A DNA stretch of 64,000 nucleotides. It comes from PFJX01 sp964393825 (GTDB lineage: Bacteria > Pseudomonadota > Gammaproteobacteria > Burkholderiales > Thiobacillaceae). The notes beneath the pieces are model-generated. The model did not search any database and was not told the origin of the DNA. It worked only from the letters and a program-made list of their open reading frames with translations. Location: positions 8,804-72,803 of the forward strand of contig CAYMUY010000022.1 of the NCBI GenBank assembly GCA_964393825.1. Direction: 5' to 3'. Each line of letters opens with the position of its first letter. Within the stretch, counting starts at the first letter, position 1. This document shows positions 18,780 to 26,340 of the stretch, piece after piece. The position numbers and the translations under genes were made by a program.

Positions 18780-19888
18780 GCTTCCAGCAGGATGCGCAGC
18801 ATCCGGCGCAGCGGCTCGGCCGCGCCCCAGAGGAGCTGGTCACCAACTGTGAAGGCGGTCAGGTATTCCGGGCCCATGTTGAGTTTGCGCATGCGGCCGA
18901 CCGGCACGGTGAGCGTGCCGGTGACGGCGGCGGGGGTCAGCTCGCGCATGGTGATCTCGCGGTCGTTGGGGATCACTTTCACCCAGTCGTTGTGCGCGGC
19001 GATGATGGCGTGGATGTCGTCCAGCGGCACATCGCGGGTCATCTTGATGGTCAGCGCCTGGGAATGGCAACGCATGGCGCCGACCCGCACGCAGAGACCG
19101 TCGATGGGAATCTGATTGTCGGAGCGACCGAGAATCTTGTTGGCCTCGACCTGCGCCTTCCACTCTTCCTTGGACTGGCCGGAGGCCAGGGCGACGTCGA
19201 TCCAGGGGATCAGGTTGCCGGCCAGGGGAACCGGCCAGGCATCGAGCGGATAGCGATCGGAACGGATGTAATCGGCCACCTTCTTGTCGATTTCCAGAAT
19301 CGCGGAAGCCGGGTCGGCCACCAGATCGGCCACTTCGCCGTGCACCGCGCCCATCTGCTTGATCAGTTCGCGCATGTTGCGCGCACCCGCCCCGGAGGCG
19401 GCCTGATAGGTCATGGGGGAAATCCACTCGATCAGGCCGGCGTCGAACAGGCCGCCGATGGCCATGAGCATCAGCGACACCGTGCAGTTGCCGCCGACAT
19501 AAGTCTTCACGCCACCAGAGATGCCGTTCTTGATCACGTCCTTGTTGACCGGGTCGAGAATGATGATGGCCTCATCCTTCATGCGCAGGGCGGAAGCGGC
19601 GTCGATCCAGTAGCCGTTCCAGCCGGCCGCGCGCAGCTTCGGGTACACCTCCTTGGTGTAATCGCCGCCCTGGGCGGTGATGATGATGTCCATCGCCTTC
19701 AGTTCGTCGACGGACATCGCATCCTTCAGGGGCGGGACGTCCTTGCCAATTGACAGTCCCTTGCCGCCGACATTGGAGGTAGTGAAGAACACCGGATCGA
19801 CAAGATCGAAATCCCGTTCTTCCATCATCCGGCCCATGAGCACCGAGCCCACCATGCCGCGCCAACCGATCAGACCTACTCGCTTCAT
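18776..19888 (-). CDS. asd: Aspartate-semialdehyde dehydrogenase
   Basis: It reduces aspartyl phosphate to aspartate semialdehyde, feeding lysine, threonine, methionine and diaminopimelate synthesis. The protein has 370 residues in the Gram-negative long form. It has an N-terminal NADP-binding GWRGMVGSVLMGRM segment and the catalytic Cys134 in VGGNCTVSLML. The start at ATG 19888 is standard (MKRVGLIGWRGMVG). It lies 26 bases downstream of leuB and overlaps usg by four bases. Confidence 0.96.
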   Translation of the reverse strand: MKRVGLIGWRGMVGSVLMGRMMEERDFDLVDPVFFTTSNVGGKGLSIGKDVPPLKDAMSVDELKAMDIIITAQGGDYTKEVYPKLRAAGWNGYWIDAASALRMKDEAIIILDPVNKDVIKNGISGGVKTYVGGNCTVSLMLMAIGGLFDAGLIEWISPMTYQAASGAGARNMRELIKQMGAVHGEVADLVADPASAILEIDKKVADYIRSDRYPLDAWPVPLAGNLIPWIDVALASGQSKEEWKAQVEANKILGRSDNQIPIDGLCVRVGAMRCHSQALTIKMTRDVPLDDIHAIIAAHNDWVKVIPNDREITMRELTPAAVTGTLTVPVGRMRKLNMGPEYLTAFTVGDQLLWGAAEPLRRMLRILLEA

Positions 19889-19914
19889 TTCAATAACCTC
19901 GATTCAGGAATTCA

Positions 19915-20976
19915 TTACATCGCGGCGACGACGGCATCGCCCATCGCCGAACAGGATACTTTGTTGCCGCCTTCGGTCCAGATATCGCCGGTGCGATAGC
20001 CCTGGGCGATGACCTTCTTCACCGCGTTTTCGATGCGGTCGGCCGTGGCCATGTCGGCGAAGGTGTAGCGGTACATCATCGCCACGGAAAGGATCGTCGC
20101 CAGCGGATTGGCGATGTCTTTTCCGGCGATGTCCGGGGCGGAGCCGTGGATCGGTTCGTACATGCCCTTGTTGTTCTCATCCAGAGAAGCCGAGGGCAGC
20201 ATGCCGATGGAGCCGGACAACATGGAAGCCTGGTCGGACAGGATGTCGCCGAAGATGTTGCCGGTGACGATCACGTCGAACTGCTTCGGGTTCTTCACCA
20301 GCTGCATGGCGGCGTTGTCCACATACAGGGTGGACAGCTCGACTTCCGGATAATCCTTCGCCACCTCGGCCACCACGTCGCGCCACAGTTCCGAGCACTC
20401 CAGGACGTTGGCTTTTTCCACCGAGCACAAACGTTTGTCGCGCTTCATGGCGATGCCGAAGGCCACATGCGCCACCCGGCGCACTTCCGATTCGGAATAG
20501 ATCATGGTGTTGAAGCCGACCCGCTCACCGTTCCTGATCTCAATGCCGCGCGGCTGGCCGAAATACACGTCGCCGGTCAGTTCCCGCACGATCATGATGT
20601 CCAGTCCCGCCACCACATCGGGTTTCAGCGAGGAGGCGCCGGCCAGTTCCGGATAGAGCAGCGCCGGGCGCAGGTTGGCGAACAGGTTGAGTTCCTTGCG
20701 GATGCGCAGCAGGCCGCGCTCCGGGCGCAACGGGCGATCCAGCTTGTCATACTGCGGCCCGCCGACGGCGCCGAGCAGCACGGCATCCGCCGTTTTCGAC
20801 AGTTTCAGGGTCGATTCCGGCAGCGGATCACCCTCGGCGTCGTAACCGGCGCCGCCGATGTGGCCGTACTCCATCTCGATCTTGGCGCCGTCGCACTTCA
20901 ACACGTCGAGCACCTTGACCGCTTGCGCGACGATTTCCTTACCGATGCCGTCACCCGGCAGAACCGCGAGTTTCAT
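19915..20976 (-). CDS. leuB: 3-isopropylmalate dehydrogenase
   Basis: It oxidatively decarboxylates 3-isopropylmalate in leucine synthesis, using NAD and a divalent metal. The protein has 353 residues. It starts MKLAVLPGDGIGKEI at ATG 20976 with GGAAG about six bases upstream; the open frame extends much further upstream, but only by running across the PIN gene in another frame. The substrate-binding RIRKELNLFANLRPA segment and the GSAPDIAGKDIANPLATILS cofactor region are intact. It lies 47 bases after the toxin of the Phd/PIN pair, which separates it from leuD. Confidence 0.96.
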   Translation of the reverse strand: MKLAVLPGDGIGKEIVAQAVKVLDVLKCDGAKIEMEYGHIGGAGYDAEGDPLPESTLKLSKTADAVLLGAVGGPQYDKLDRPLRPERGLLRIRKELNLFANLRPALLYPELAGASSLKPDVVAGLDIMIVRELTGDVYFGQPRGIEIRNGERVGFNTMIYSESEVRRVAHVAFGIAMKRDKRLCSVEKANVLECSELWRDVVAEVAKDYPEVELSTLYVDNAAMQLVKNPKQFDVIVTGNIFGDILSDQASMLSGSIGMLPSASLDENNKGMYEPIHGSAPDIAGKDIANPLATILSVAMMYRYTFADMATADRIENAVKKVIAQGYRTGDIWTEGGNKVSCSAMGDAVVAAM

Positions 20977-21023
20977 GATTTCTTCCTGTTTTCCATGCAG
21001 ATAATGTCGCTGAATAAATGTAG

Positions 21024-21437
21024 TTACACCGCCTCGACCCGCAACCCGGCACGTATGGCCGCGTCCCGCTGCCGCTGATCGGCCGAGATGAAGACATCGG
21101 CTTGCAGGGCGACGGCGCTGCCGATGTGGATCGCGTCCATGCCACGCAATACATTGGCTTCCAGGCAGGAAACGGCTTGCGCCAATACCCGCGGGGTGAG
21201 ATCGCAGATGGCGGCATCCTCGATGTCGGCGAGCAAGAGCGACTTCAGTTGCCGGTATTGGGTGTCGCTGATCTTTTCTTCCCGCTTGAGCCGGCAAAAA
21301 GCGGAGACGATCTCCGGCAGCGCGATACCGGAGAGGCCGATCTCCGTGGCCCGGTCACACCATTCCAGAACCGCATCAGTCCCGTCTTCGCTGACATAGC
21401 GCTTGACGAAGGCCGAGGTATCGAAAAACACACGCAT
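21024..21437 (-). CDS. PIN-domain toxin (VapC-like)
   Basis: This 137-residue PIN ribonuclease-like protein has the expected four acidic residues: Asp6 in FFDTSAFVKRY, Glu42 in LPEIVSAF, Asp101 in GMDAIHIGSA and Asp120 in FISADQRQRDAA. Such toxins cut tRNA or rRNA and are held inactive by a partner antitoxin. Its ATG overlaps the antitoxin stop in a TAATG junction. It sits between leuD and leuB on the same strand as both. The VapC label describes the fold class; the true RNA target cannot be read from sequence. Confidence 0.88.
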   Translation of the reverse strand: MRVFFDTSAFVKRYVSEDGTDAVLEWCDRATEIGLSGIALPEIVSAFCRLKREEKISDTQYRQLKSLLLADIEDAAICDLTPRVLAQAVSCLEANVLRGMDAIHIGSAVALQADVFISADQRQRDAAIRAGLRVEAV

Positions 21438-21664
21438 TACCGTCCGGCCTCGCGCTCGTCGAGAATCATGCGACTGAGGGAAACGCCATCGAGAACCAGA
21501 GGTTGCGCGCGGCGGCGTTTCCAGGAAGGCAGGTCCGCAACGATTGGAACGATGTCGGCGATGGGTTTCCCATTCCGCAGCACACGAACGGACTCACCCA
21601 TTTCGACGATGTCGAAATACTGCTTCGCATGGTTACGCACTTCGGTAAAGGTGGCTTGTTTCAT
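21437..21664 (-). CDS. Phd/YefM-like antitoxin
   Basis: This 75-residue protein starts MKQATFTEVRNHAKQYFDIVEMGESVRVLRNGKPIADIVPI, the compact Phd/YefM DNA-binding fold. Its helical C-terminal tail would bind the PIN toxin. The ATG at 21664 was chosen because it begins the fold and has AGG about six bases upstream; an upstream ATG at 21694 adds ten residues. It is 91 bases downstream of the leuD stop, enough room for its own promoter and operator, though read-through from the leu genes is also likely. Confidence 0.85.
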   Translation of the reverse strand: MKQATFTEVRNHAKQYFDIVEMGESVRVLRNGKPIADIVPIVADLPSWKRRRAQPLVLDGVSLSRMILDEREAGR

Positions 21665-21755
21665 GGCGACCTGATGATGTACAGATGGGTGCAATTGTAA
21701 ATGCTCATACCCATGAAATGCGTGGGGGTCGTGGGAGCGTGCTGGGTGATATGAA

Positions 21756-22394
21756 TCAGGCGAACAACCACGCCGCTTCCGCCTTGCGCCGTGACTCGTA
21801 GGCCTTGATCTGGTCCGTGTATTGCAGGGTCAGGGCGATGTCGTCGAGGCCGTTCAACAGGCGGTGTTTGCGCTCACCATCCACTTCAAAGGAGATCGCT
21901 TCGCCGGAGGGCGTGGTGACGGTCTGCGCGGCGAGGTCGATGGTGAGGCGGTAGCCTTCGCTCGCTTCGGTTTCCTTGAACAGGCGGTCGACGATGTCGG
22001 CGCTCAGGACGATGGGCAGGAGGCCGTTCTTGAAGCAGTTATTGAAGAAGATGTCGGCGTAGCTGGGGGCGATGATGGCGCGGAAACCGTAGTCTTCCAG
22101 TGCCCAGGGGGCGTGTTCGCGGCTGGAGCCGCAGCCGAAATTCTCGCGCGTGAGCAGGATCGAGGCGCCCTGGTAGCGCGCCTGGTTGAGCACGAAATCC
22201 GGGTTGATCGGGCGGTTGGCGCAATCGACGCCGGGCTCGCCGCGATCCAGATAGCGCCATTCGTCGAAGGCGTTGGGGCCGAAGCCGGAACGCTTGATCG
22301 ACTTGAGGAATTGCTTGGGGATGATGGCGTCGGTATCGACGTTGGCGCGGTCGAGCGGCACGGCCAGGCCATGCAAGGTATTGAACGGGTTCAT
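21756..22394 (-). CDS. leuD: 3-isopropylmalate dehydratase small subunit
   Basis: It is the small subunit of isopropylmalate isomerase and works with LeuC in leucine synthesis. The protein has 212 residues, with the NVDTDAIIPKQFLKSI segment at the start and GCGSSREHAPWAL in the middle, both diagnostic. The ATG at 22394 overlaps the stop of the entericidin-like gene in an ATGA junction, so it is translationally coupled to it. Confidence 0.96.
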   Translation of the reverse strand: MNPFNTLHGLAVPLDRANVDTDAIIPKQFLKSIKRSGFGPNAFDEWRYLDRGEPGVDCANRPINPDFVLNQARYQGASILLTRENFGCGSSREHAPWALEDYGFRAIIAPSYADIFFNNCFKNGLLPIVLSADIVDRLFKETEASEGYRLTIDLAAQTVTTPSGEAISFEVDGERKHRLLNGLDDIALTLQYTDQIKAYESRRKAEAAWLFA

Positions 22395-22552
22395 TTGTTG
22401 CCTGCTCTTTGAATGGCCTCTCCGGCCCTTTCGATATCCTGGCCGACGCCGCGCACGGTGTTGCAGCCGTACATGCTGTAGACGACGCCGATGGCGATGG
22501 CCAGCACGGCCAGTTTCACCGCGCCGATGATGATGAGTTTTTTCGGGGTCAT
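22391..22552 (-). CDS. ecn: Entericidin A/B family small lipoprotein
   Basis: This 53-residue protein is encoded between leuC and leuD. It begins MTPKKLIIIGAV, has a hydrophobic export segment and a lipobox-like MYGC ending at Cys30, and continues NTVRGVGQDIERAGEAIQ, the pattern of entericidin lipoproteins. Entericidins are small cell-envelope lipoproteins originally described as an antidote/toxin pair in enteric bacteria; the role of the lone betaproteobacterial form is unclear. Its ATG overlaps the leuC stop by four bases, and its stop overlaps the leuD start by four. All three genes are therefore tightly coupled. Confidence 0.88.
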   Translation of the reverse strand: MTPKKLIIIGAVKLAVLAIAIGVVYSMYGCNTVRGVGQDIERAGEAIQRAGNK

Positions 22553-23973
22553 TGCATCACCTCACGTATATCCACGAAATGGCCGAACACGGCGGCGGCG
22601 GCGGCCATCGCCGGCGACACCAGGTGGGTGCGCCCCCCCTGACCCTGGCGGCCCTCGAAGTTGCGATTGGAAGTCGAGGCGCAACGCTCGCCCGGCTCCA
22701 GGCGGTCGGCGTTCATCGCCAGGCACATGGAACAGCCGGGATCGCGCCATTCGAAGCCGGCGGCGACGAAGTCACGGTCCAGCCCCTCGGCCTCCGCCTG
22801 CGCCTTCACCAGGCCGGAGCCCGGCACCACCATCGCCAGCTTCACATTGGCGGCGACGCGGCGCCCCTGAGACACGGCCCAGCGCGCCACCACGGCGGCT
22901 TCGCGCAGGTCTTCGATGCGCGAATTGGTGCAGGAACCGATGAAGGCCTTGTCGATGGTGATTTCATTGATCGGCGTGCCGGCGGTGAGGCCCATGTAGG
23001 CCAGCGCCCGCTCCCAATCGGCCTTTTTGACGGCATTGGGGGCGTCAGCCGGGTTCGGCACCTTGTCTTCCACCGACAGCACCATTTCCGGCGAGGTTCC
23101 CCAGGTGACTTGCGGCTTGATTTCCGCCGCGTCCAGGTCCACCACCGCATCGAACGCCGCGCCTTCGTCGGAATGCAGGGTGCGCCAGTAGGCCACGGCG
23201 GCATCCCAGTCCGCGCCCTTCGGCGCCTGCGGCCGGCCCTCGACATAGCGAATCGTTTTCTCGTCGGCCGCCACCATTCCGGCACGGGCCCCGGCCTCGA
23301 TGGCCATGTTGCACAGGGTCATGCGGCCTTCCATCGACAGGGCGCGGATGGCCTCGCCGCCGAACTCCACCGCGTAGCCGGTGCCGCCCGCCGTGCCGAT
23401 CTTGCCGATGATGGCGAGCGCCACATCCTTGGCGGTCACGCCCGCCGGCAGGTCGCCGTCCACTTTCACCAGCATGGCCTTCGACTTCGATTGCCACAGG
23501 CATTGCGTCGCCAGCACATGCTCGACCTCGGAGGTGCCGATGCCGAAAGCCAGCGCGGCGAAAGCGCCGTGCGTGCTGGTATGCGAATCGCCGCACACCA
23601 GGGTGGTGCCCGGCAGGGTGAAGCCCTGTTCCGGGCCGATGACATGGACGATGCCCTGGCGCGGGTCGCTCATGCGGAATTCATTGAGGCCCAGTTCGGC
23701 GCAATTGGCGTCCAGGGTCTCCACCTGGGTGCGCGAGACCGGATCGACGATGCCGGCGGCGCGGGCGGTGGTCGGTACGTTGTGATCGGGCGTGGCCAGG
23801 ATGGTATTCGCCCGCCACAATTTGCGCCCGGACAGCTTCAGGCCCTCGAAGGCCTGCGGGCTGGTCACTTCATGCACCAGATGGCGGTCGATGTAGAGCA
23901 ACGCGGTGCCGTTGGCTTCCTGGTGGACGACGTGGGCGTCCCAGAGTTTGTCATAGAGGGTGCGGGCGGTCAT
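22549..23973 (-). CDS. leuC: 3-isopropylmalate dehydratase large subunit
   Basis: It is the iron-sulfur catalytic subunit of isopropylmalate isomerase. The protein has 474 residues, as expected. Cluster ligands lie in FIGSCTNSRIEDLR and in PGCSMCLAMN near the C-terminus, and the VCGDSHTSTHGAFGAL-like aconitase motif is present (here HGAFAALAFGIGTSEVEHV). The start is ATG 23973, beginning MTARTLYDKLWDAHVV. Confidence 0.96.
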   Translation of the reverse strand: MTARTLYDKLWDAHVVHQEANGTALLYIDRHLVHEVTSPQAFEGLKLSGRKLWRANTILATPDHNVPTTARAAGIVDPVSRTQVETLDANCAELGLNEFRMSDPRQGIVHVIGPEQGFTLPGTTLVCGDSHTSTHGAFAALAFGIGTSEVEHVLATQCLWQSKSKAMLVKVDGDLPAGVTAKDVALAIIGKIGTAGGTGYAVEFGGEAIRALSMEGRMTLCNMAIEAGARAGMVAADEKTIRYVEGRPQAPKGADWDAAVAYWRTLHSDEGAAFDAVVDLDAAEIKPQVTWGTSPEMVLSVEDKVPNPADAPNAVKKADWERALAYMGLTAGTPINEITIDKAFIGSCTNSRIEDLREAAVVARWAVSQGRRVAANVKLAMVVPGSGLVKAQAEAEGLDRDFVAAGFEWRDPGCSMCLAMNADRLEPGERCASTSNRNFEGRQGQGGRTHLVSPAMAAAAAVFGHFVDIREVMQ

Positions 23974-24027
23974 GGCGAAGGCTGCGTAAGAAAGAGGCGG
24001 ATTATTTCACGGCGCGGGGGGTGGACG

Positions 24028-24098
24028 GTAGGAGGCACCCGCTTGCGGCGCAAACCAGTCATGTCCGCCCCGTAGGAGCGTCCGCTCGCGGCGCGAAC
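24028..24098. repeat. Pair of REP-like direct repeats between leuC and cimA
   Basis: Two imperfect copies of a sequence beginning GTAGGAG and ending GCGGCGC(A/G)AAC lie at 24028-24055 and 24072-24098. Each resembles short extragenic palindromic units of the GTAGGAGCG...CTCGCGGCGCGAA type found between genes in many proteobacteria. They fill most of the 128-base gap upstream of leuC and suggest a transcription boundary after cimA. Confidence 0.6.
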
Positions 24099-24101
24099 AG
24101 C

Positions 24102-25661
24102 CTACATGCCCAGCCGCACCAAGGCATATTCCATGCTGTCCGACAACGCCCGCCAGCTGGCGTCGATGATGTTGGCGTTGGCGCCGACCGTGGTCCACGC
24201 GGCCTCGCCACTCTGGAAATCGATGAGTACACGGGTGTTGGCGGCGGTGCCGGCGGTGCCGGACAGGATGCGGACCTTGTAGTCGGTCAGGTGCACCGTG
24301 CGCAGCACCGGGTAGGTGCCCACCAGGGCGTTCTGCAAGGCGGTGGCCAGCGCATTGACCGGGCCATTGCCCTCGGCGGCGGTGAATTGGACCGCGTCAC
24401 CGACCCTGACCTTCACCGTCGCCTCGGCGAGCAGGCCGCGCCCGTGTCGACGCTCGGTGATGACGAAGTAGTCGAGCAGTTCGAAGGGACGGACGTAGGC
24501 CGGATCGAGGCGGTGGAACATCAGTTCGACACTGGCCTCGGCGGCTTCGAAGGTGAAGCCTTCGTGTTCCAGATGCTTGATCTGTCCCAGGACGTGCTGC
24601 GCCGCGTCGTTGTCGAGATCCAGCCCCAGGCGCCGCGCCTGCAACTGCAGATTGCCGCGGCCGGACAACTCCGAGGTCACCGAGCGCATCTCGTTGCCCA
24701 CCCGCTCCGGGTCGATGTGCTGGTAGGTATCCGGCGATTTCAGGATCGCCGCAACGTGGATGCCACCCTTGTGGGCAAAGGCGGAATGGCCGGTATAAGG
24801 CTGGTGGTCGTCATGCTTCAGGTTGACCACCTCGGCAACGAAGCGCGACAGGCTGGTCAGCTCGCGCAGGCGTTCCTCCGGCAGGACCGCGTGCCCCATC
24901 TTCAATTGCAGGTTGGGCAGGATCGTGACCAGATCGGCGTTGCCGACCCGCTCGCCATAGCCGTTGACAGTGCCCTGCACCATCGTCGCCCCGGCGCGCA
25001 CCGCTGCCAGCGAGTTGGCCACCGCGCAGCCGGTGTCGTTATGGCAATGCACCCCGATCTTCGCCTCGGGCAGGCGGGTCGCCACCTCGCGGGTGATGGC
25101 TTCGATTTCCCAGGGCAGTTTGCCGCCATTGGTCTCGCACAGCACCACCCAGTCGGCGCCCGCCTCCACCGCCGCGCGCAGGGTCGCCAGGGCATAGTCG
25201 GGATTGGCGAGGAAACCATCGTAGAAATGCTCGGCGTCGAACACCACTTCCCTGCCCCACCCCTTGATCCAGGTGACGCTGTCGCGAATCATCGCCAGGT
25301 TTTCAGCCGCGGTGGTCTTCAGCACGTGGCTGACGTGGTAATCCCAGGACTTGCCGACCAAAGTCACCGCCGGCGTGCCGGCCTCGATCAGGGCGCGCAG
25401 GTTGGCATCATCATCGCAGCCGGCGTTGGCATGGCGGGTGCGACCGAAGGCGGCCAGCCGCGCCGGCAGGTTCATGCGATTGGCGCGGGCGAAGAACTCG
25501 GCGTCCTTGGGATTGGAGCCGGGCCAGCCGCATTCGATGTAATGCATGCCGAAGGCCGCCAGGCGGTGGGCGATGGTCAGCTTGTCTTCGACGGAGAGGG
25601 AGATGTCTTCACGCTGCGAGCCGTCGCGCAGGGTGGTGTCATAGAGAAAGATCGAATTCAT
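24102..25661 (-). CDS. cimA: Citramalate synthase
   Basis: It condenses pyruvate with acetyl-CoA to (R)-citramalate, the threonine-independent entry to isoleucine synthesis. The protein has 519 residues. It has a DRE-TIM metallolyase barrel beginning MNSIFLYDTTLRDGSQRED, metal-binding HCHNDTGCAVANSLAAV, and a C-terminal LeuA-type regulatory domain (VKVRVGDAVQFTAAEGNGPVNAL onward). The overall sequence follows the CimA branch, not LeuA, but the two are related and the substrate is inferred. The start was set at ATG 25661; the open frame continues upstream without family similarity. Its position before leuCDB is logical because LeuBCD also process citramalate. Confidence 0.87.
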   Translation of the reverse strand: MNSIFLYDTTLRDGSQREDISLSVEDKLTIAHRLAAFGMHYIECGWPGSNPKDAEFFARANRMNLPARLAAFGRTRHANAGCDDDANLRALIEAGTPAVTLVGKSWDYHVSHVLKTTAAENLAMIRDSVTWIKGWGREVVFDAEHFYDGFLANPDYALATLRAAVEAGADWVVLCETNGGKLPWEIEAITREVATRLPEAKIGVHCHNDTGCAVANSLAAVRAGATMVQGTVNGYGERVGNADLVTILPNLQLKMGHAVLPEERLRELTSLSRFVAEVVNLKHDDHQPYTGHSAFAHKGGIHVAAILKSPDTYQHIDPERVGNEMRSVTSELSGRGNLQLQARRLGLDLDNDAAQHVLGQIKHLEHEGFTFEAAEASVELMFHRLDPAYVRPFELLDYFVITERRHGRGLLAEATVKVRVGDAVQFTAAEGNGPVNALATALQNALVGTYPVLRTVHLTDYKVRILSGTAGTAANTRVLIDFQSGEAAWTTVGANANIIDASWRALSDSMEYALVRLGM

Positions 25662-25784
25662 GGGTGGAACCGTAAGGAGGGAAGCATGGCGCCAATCACC
25701 CTCCCCAGGACCTGGCACCGGATGCCGAGGCTACCGCAAAGCCATCCGATCGAGAAGGCCGGTGTGAACCCTCACCCAAATGGA

Positions 25785-25806
25785 CAACGCCCCGTTCGGG
25801 GCGTTG
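25785..25806. terminator. Hairpin, possible terminator of the small exported protein gene
   Basis: A perfect 9-bp stem with a 4-base loop (CAACGCCCC GTTC GGGGCGTTG) lies 34 bases past the stop of the gene at 25840. There is no T-run on either side, so a Rho-independent role is only moderately supported. It resembles the stem of the stronger terminator at 36214. Confidence 0.45.
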
Positions 25807-25839
25807 CATCCTGGACCACCGGTGTGGGCAGATGATGGA

Positions 25840-26214
25840 TCAGAAACCGATGCGCAAGGCAAACCCGGTGTAGCCGCCATTCAAACGCGGATCATCGCTG
25901 CTGCCGGAGCCCAGGTCCGGCTTGAAGGTATGCAGGCCGAAGCCATTGTGCCGCGCGAGGTTCACCCCATTCCCGACGGCATAATCCAGACCGCCCAGAA
26001 TGTCCTTGAGTGTCCCCAGCAAACCGCCTGGAAACGCGGCGACATCGCGGGTCTGATCGAACGGCAGGGCCGAGAACTGGCCGACCGACCACGCAGCGGC
26101 GTAATCATGGCCCATCTGGCCAGACCTGCTCCCCTTGGCATAAGCCGATGTACAGGCTCCCGCCACCATTGCAAAGCCCACCAAGGCCAACTGGCGTTTG
26201 ATCTTGCGCTTCAT
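25840..26214 (-). CDS. Small exported protein of unknown function
   Basis: This 124-residue protein starts MKRKIKRQLALVGFAMVAGA and has a signal peptide with a likely cut after SAYA. The mature part is small, rich in Gly and Asp, and ends in a hydrophobic-aromatic GYTGFALRIGF, reminiscent of an outer-membrane beta-strand terminus. No known family was recognised. The ATG at 26214 has AGGAG eight bases upstream, which is better than the ATG at 26241. It follows gspF on the same strand by 126 bases, so it may be a secreted product or accessory of the secretion locus, but that is inference only. Confidence 0.7.
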   Translation of the reverse strand: MKRKIKRQLALVGFAMVAGACTSAYAKGSRSGQMGHDYAAAWSVGQFSALPFDQTRDVAAFPGGLLGTLKDILGGLDYAVGNGVNLARHNGFGLHTFKPDLGSGSSDDPRLNGGYTGFALRIGF

Positions 26215-26340
26215 CGCTCTCTCTCCTGCCGATGGATGCATAAACCACCTTTATGGTGCTGGTATAGCAGCCAGAGGCAAGAAGTGCGCGGAAAATTTCA
26301 ATCCGGTGGACTGAAGGCATCGTCCGCCACGGCGATGCGC

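Noticed and set aside
20977..21297. A long N-terminal extension of leuB
   Set aside because: The extension overlaps the PIN toxin gene in another frame, and the conserved LeuB N-terminus begins at 20976 with a good ribosome site.
24021..25835. A plus-strand open frame opposite cimA
   Set aside because: It is antisense to cimA, with low-complexity Gly/Arg/His composition and no recognisable domain.
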